64,000 nt of DNA, taken from positions 31,870 to 95,869 of the forward strand of contig JAOASS010000022.1 of NCBI GenBank assembly GCA_030158485.1. The letters run 5' to 3'. Below the pieces are notes generated by a model. It made no database searches and had not been told where the DNA came from. It saw only the letters and a list, made by a program, of their open reading frames with translations. Positions 62,604-64,000 of the stretch are shown piece after piece. The stretch comes from Pseudobdellovibrionaceae bacterium. GTDB lineage: Bacteria > Bdellovibrionota > Bdellovibrionia > Bdellovibrionales > Bdellovibrionaceae. The translations under genes were made by a program, and so were the position numbers. How positions within the stretch are numbered: position 1 is the first letter of the stretch; each line of letters begins with the position of its first letter.

Positions 62604-62660
62604 AATCTCTTGTACATATGCGCAAAATGCACGACAATATGCGCATATGTACAAGAGATT
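62604..62660. repeat. 21-bp perfect inverted repeat over an ATPase start codon
   Basis: Left arm 62604-62624 and right arm 62640-62660 are perfect complements over 21 bp (core CTCTTGTACATATGCGCA / TGCGCATATGTACAAGAG) with a 15-base loop AAATGCACGACAATA. The ATG of the ATPase gene (62647) lies inside the right arm. The right arm with one loop base also holds a 12-bp palindrome ATATGCGCATAT. The structure could hide the ribosome site (translation control), be an operator, or be a terminal repeat. Confidence 0.8.
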
Positions 62661-63807
62661 GTCCAAGCTATCGAAATCACAAAGTTTTTTCCTTTTTGGC
62701 CCGCGAGGGTCTGGAAAATCGACGCTTCTTAAAAGCTATTTTGCTGAAAGCCACCCAATGTGGATTGATCTTTTAGATCAAAAGCTTGAATTTCAGCTTA
62801 GCAAAAATCCCAGTTCTTTACTTGATATGTGGTCAGTTCAAAAAAGCCCTTGGATCGTGATTGATGAAGTTCAAAAAATTCCCAAGCTTTTAGATGTTGT
62901 TCATCAGGGAATTGAAAATCACAAAATTCGTTTTGCTCTAACGGGATCTAGCAGTCGTAAATTAAAACGAGGAAGTGCTAATCTTTTGGGTGGTCGTGCC
63001 GCTTCATTTTTTTTATCGCCTTTTAGTTCGATAGAGCTAGGGAATGATTTTGATTTGGAGAAAGCGTTGGCTTTTGGGCTATTGCCTAAATACTGGTCTG
63101 AAGAAAATCTTTCCTCGCAAGATATTGAGCGCTCACTTTTTTCTTATGTTCAAACATACTTAAAGGAAGAAGTTGCGGCCGAACAGCTAGTCAGAAATTT
63201 AGATCCATTCCGCCGCTTTCTTTTATCTGCGGCTCAAATGAACGGAAAAATTCTTAATTTTTCACATCTTGAGCGTGATGCTGGGATATCTCATTCTCAG
63301 GCTGAAAGACATTTCGAGATTTTATGCGATACTTTGATTGGACGCTATCTTGAGCCTTTTGAAAATTCTATTCGAAAAAGGCAAAGTAAAAAAAGTAAGT
63401 TTTATTTTTTTGATACGGGTGTTTTACGTGCTCTTAAAAATTTGGCAGGCGAAAGTCTTGAGCCTTCGACTTACGAATACGGTGAAATTTTCGAAACTTT
63501 TTTAATAAATGAATTTTTTAAATTGAAAGAAAGTTTGGAAAAAAGATGGAACTTTTCCTATCTTCGCACGGGATCAGACGTGGAGATTGATTTAGTGATA
63601 GAAAAACCAAGGGGAAAGCCAATTCTTGTTGAAATCAAATCCTTTAATCGATTTAAGCAAGACGCTGTTTCGTCTTTTATTAAAATTGCAAAAGATTTTA
63701 AAGGTGCTCAAAAATTTATTTTAAGCAATGACCCTCAAAGCCAAGATCTAGGTGATGTCCAATGTCGACACTGGAAGCTTGGGTTGAGGGAAATTTTCGA
63801 AATCTAA
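62647..63807 (+). CDS. AAA-family ATPase with DUF4143 domain
   Basis: 386 aa. Walker A is FFLFGPRGSGKSTLL (residues ~14-28), Walker B PWIVIDEVQKIPKLLDVVH, and SALTGSSSRKLKRGSANLLG is sensor-1. The C-terminal DUF4143 region starts near residue 185 and ends in the nuclease-like GSDVEIDLVIEKPRGKPILV EIKSF (D...E-x-K pattern). Such proteins are widely distributed, often mobile, of unclear role; a PD-(D/E)XK-type C-terminus is likely. Translation begins within a large inverted repeat. Confidence 0.85.
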   Translation: MYKRLSKLSKSQSFFLFGPRGSGKSTLLKSYFAESHPMWIDLLDQKLEFQLSKNPSSLLDMWSVQKSPWIVIDEVQKIPKLLDVVHQGIENHKIRFALTGSSSRKLKRGSANLLGGRAASFFLSPFSSIELGNDFDLEKALAFGLLPKYWSEENLSSQDIERSLFSYVQTYLKEEVAAEQLVRNLDPFRRFLLSAAQMNGKILNFSHLERDAGISHSQAERHFEILCDTLIGRYLEPFENSIRKRQSKKSKFYFFDTGVLRALKNLAGESLEPSTYEYGEIFETFLINEFFKLKESLEKRWNFSYLRTGSDVEIDLVIEKPRGKPILVEIKSFNRFKQDAVSSFIKIAKDFKGAQKFILSNDPQSQDLGDVQCRHWKLGLREIFEI

Positions 63808-63928
63808 AGTCACTTCGAAAACTCGATTTAATTTCGATGGCGAGTAGGTTTCTTGTAATCAATGAATGAAACCTGCAAGTTCTCAAAATGAAACAGTTTG
63901 TGAGGCCGGATTCAAGTAAAGTCTGAAA

Positions 63929-63972
63929 AAGCCGATAAGTTCGGTATGACTTTCGTCGAACGTCATCGGTTT
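63929..63972 (+). terminator. nested hairpin, possible terminator of the ATPase gene
   Basis: CCGAT (63932-63936) pairs with ATCGG (63965-63969), extended outward by A-T and G-T pairs to about 8 bp, and inside it GTTCG (63939-63943) pairs with CGAAC (63957-63961). TTTATT follows. About 120 bp after the ATPase stop; the last 190 bp hold no open frame of interest. Confidence 0.35.
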
Positions 63973-64000
63973 ATTCATAAGTCATTGTTTATTCTTTTGC

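Noticed and set aside
1..64000. CRISPR arrays
   Set aside because: No regularly spaced repeats were seen anywhere in the window.

Overview
The window is an A+T-rich, gene-dense bacterial chromosome segment most consistent with a Bdellovibrionota predator of the Bdellovibrio/Pseudobdellovibrio type. The evidence is a TIGR02147/DUF4423 regulator and a fragment of a second one, lipoproteins with an FQNC lipobox, DUF4105, DUF3015 and DUF3332 proteins, a long-form aromatic amino acid hydroxylase, and many exported proteins and hydrolases. The species cannot be fixed from sequence reading alone.

Layout. 1-4055 is a minus-strand pantothenate/CoA operon: panG-like (DUF2520), panB, panC, coaBC and coaX, the last cut by the window edge. 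4186-13660 holds an exported PD-(D/E)XK nuclease candidate, a HAD 5'-nucleotidase, a rhodanese, a Pif1-like helicase and an hppD-hmgA-ribD run. 14127-20017 has hrpB and a minus-strand hldD / aromatic amino acid hydroxylase / TrmJ-like operon. 20090-25006 carries a branched hairpin, a lipoprotein, a small outer-membrane protein, and a TIGR02147 regulator followed by two exported proteins.

25064-25155 is tRNA-Ser(GGA). Behind it, to about 32200, lies an accessory region: small ORFs, an exported zincin, a GNAT/methyltransferase pair, a truncated DUF4423 gene, a toxin-antitoxin-like pair whose nucleotidyltransferase has lost its core, duplicated coding-like tails, a frameshifted RelA/SpoT-type C-terminus and another GNAT. 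32313-44454 returns to envelope and housekeeping genes: an exported truncated globin, DUF4105, DUF3015, DUF3332, slyX, two RRM proteins, slyD, a FemAB-like protein and rsmG. 44754-49450 is lipA - E2 - lpdA - lipB, which makes lipoyl groups and the enzymes that carry them. 49593-57901 has sfsA, ogt, a Gcr-type membrane protein, a lipoprotein transglycosylase, lexA, an M14 peptidase and an HPF-like protein.

58110-63807 is a tightly overlapping run ung-aroB-aroA-aroKDE, then an AAA/DUF4143 ATPase. The last aro gene fuses shikimate kinase, type I dehydroquinase and shikimate dehydrogenase. Across the three genes the domain order (AroB-AroA-AroK-AroD-AroE) is that of the fungal pentafunctional AROM protein. 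This split AROM arrangement is the most striking observation in the window. Next are the partly decayed defence/TA region behind tRNA-Ser and a 21-bp perfect inverted repeat over the start codon of the ATPase gene.
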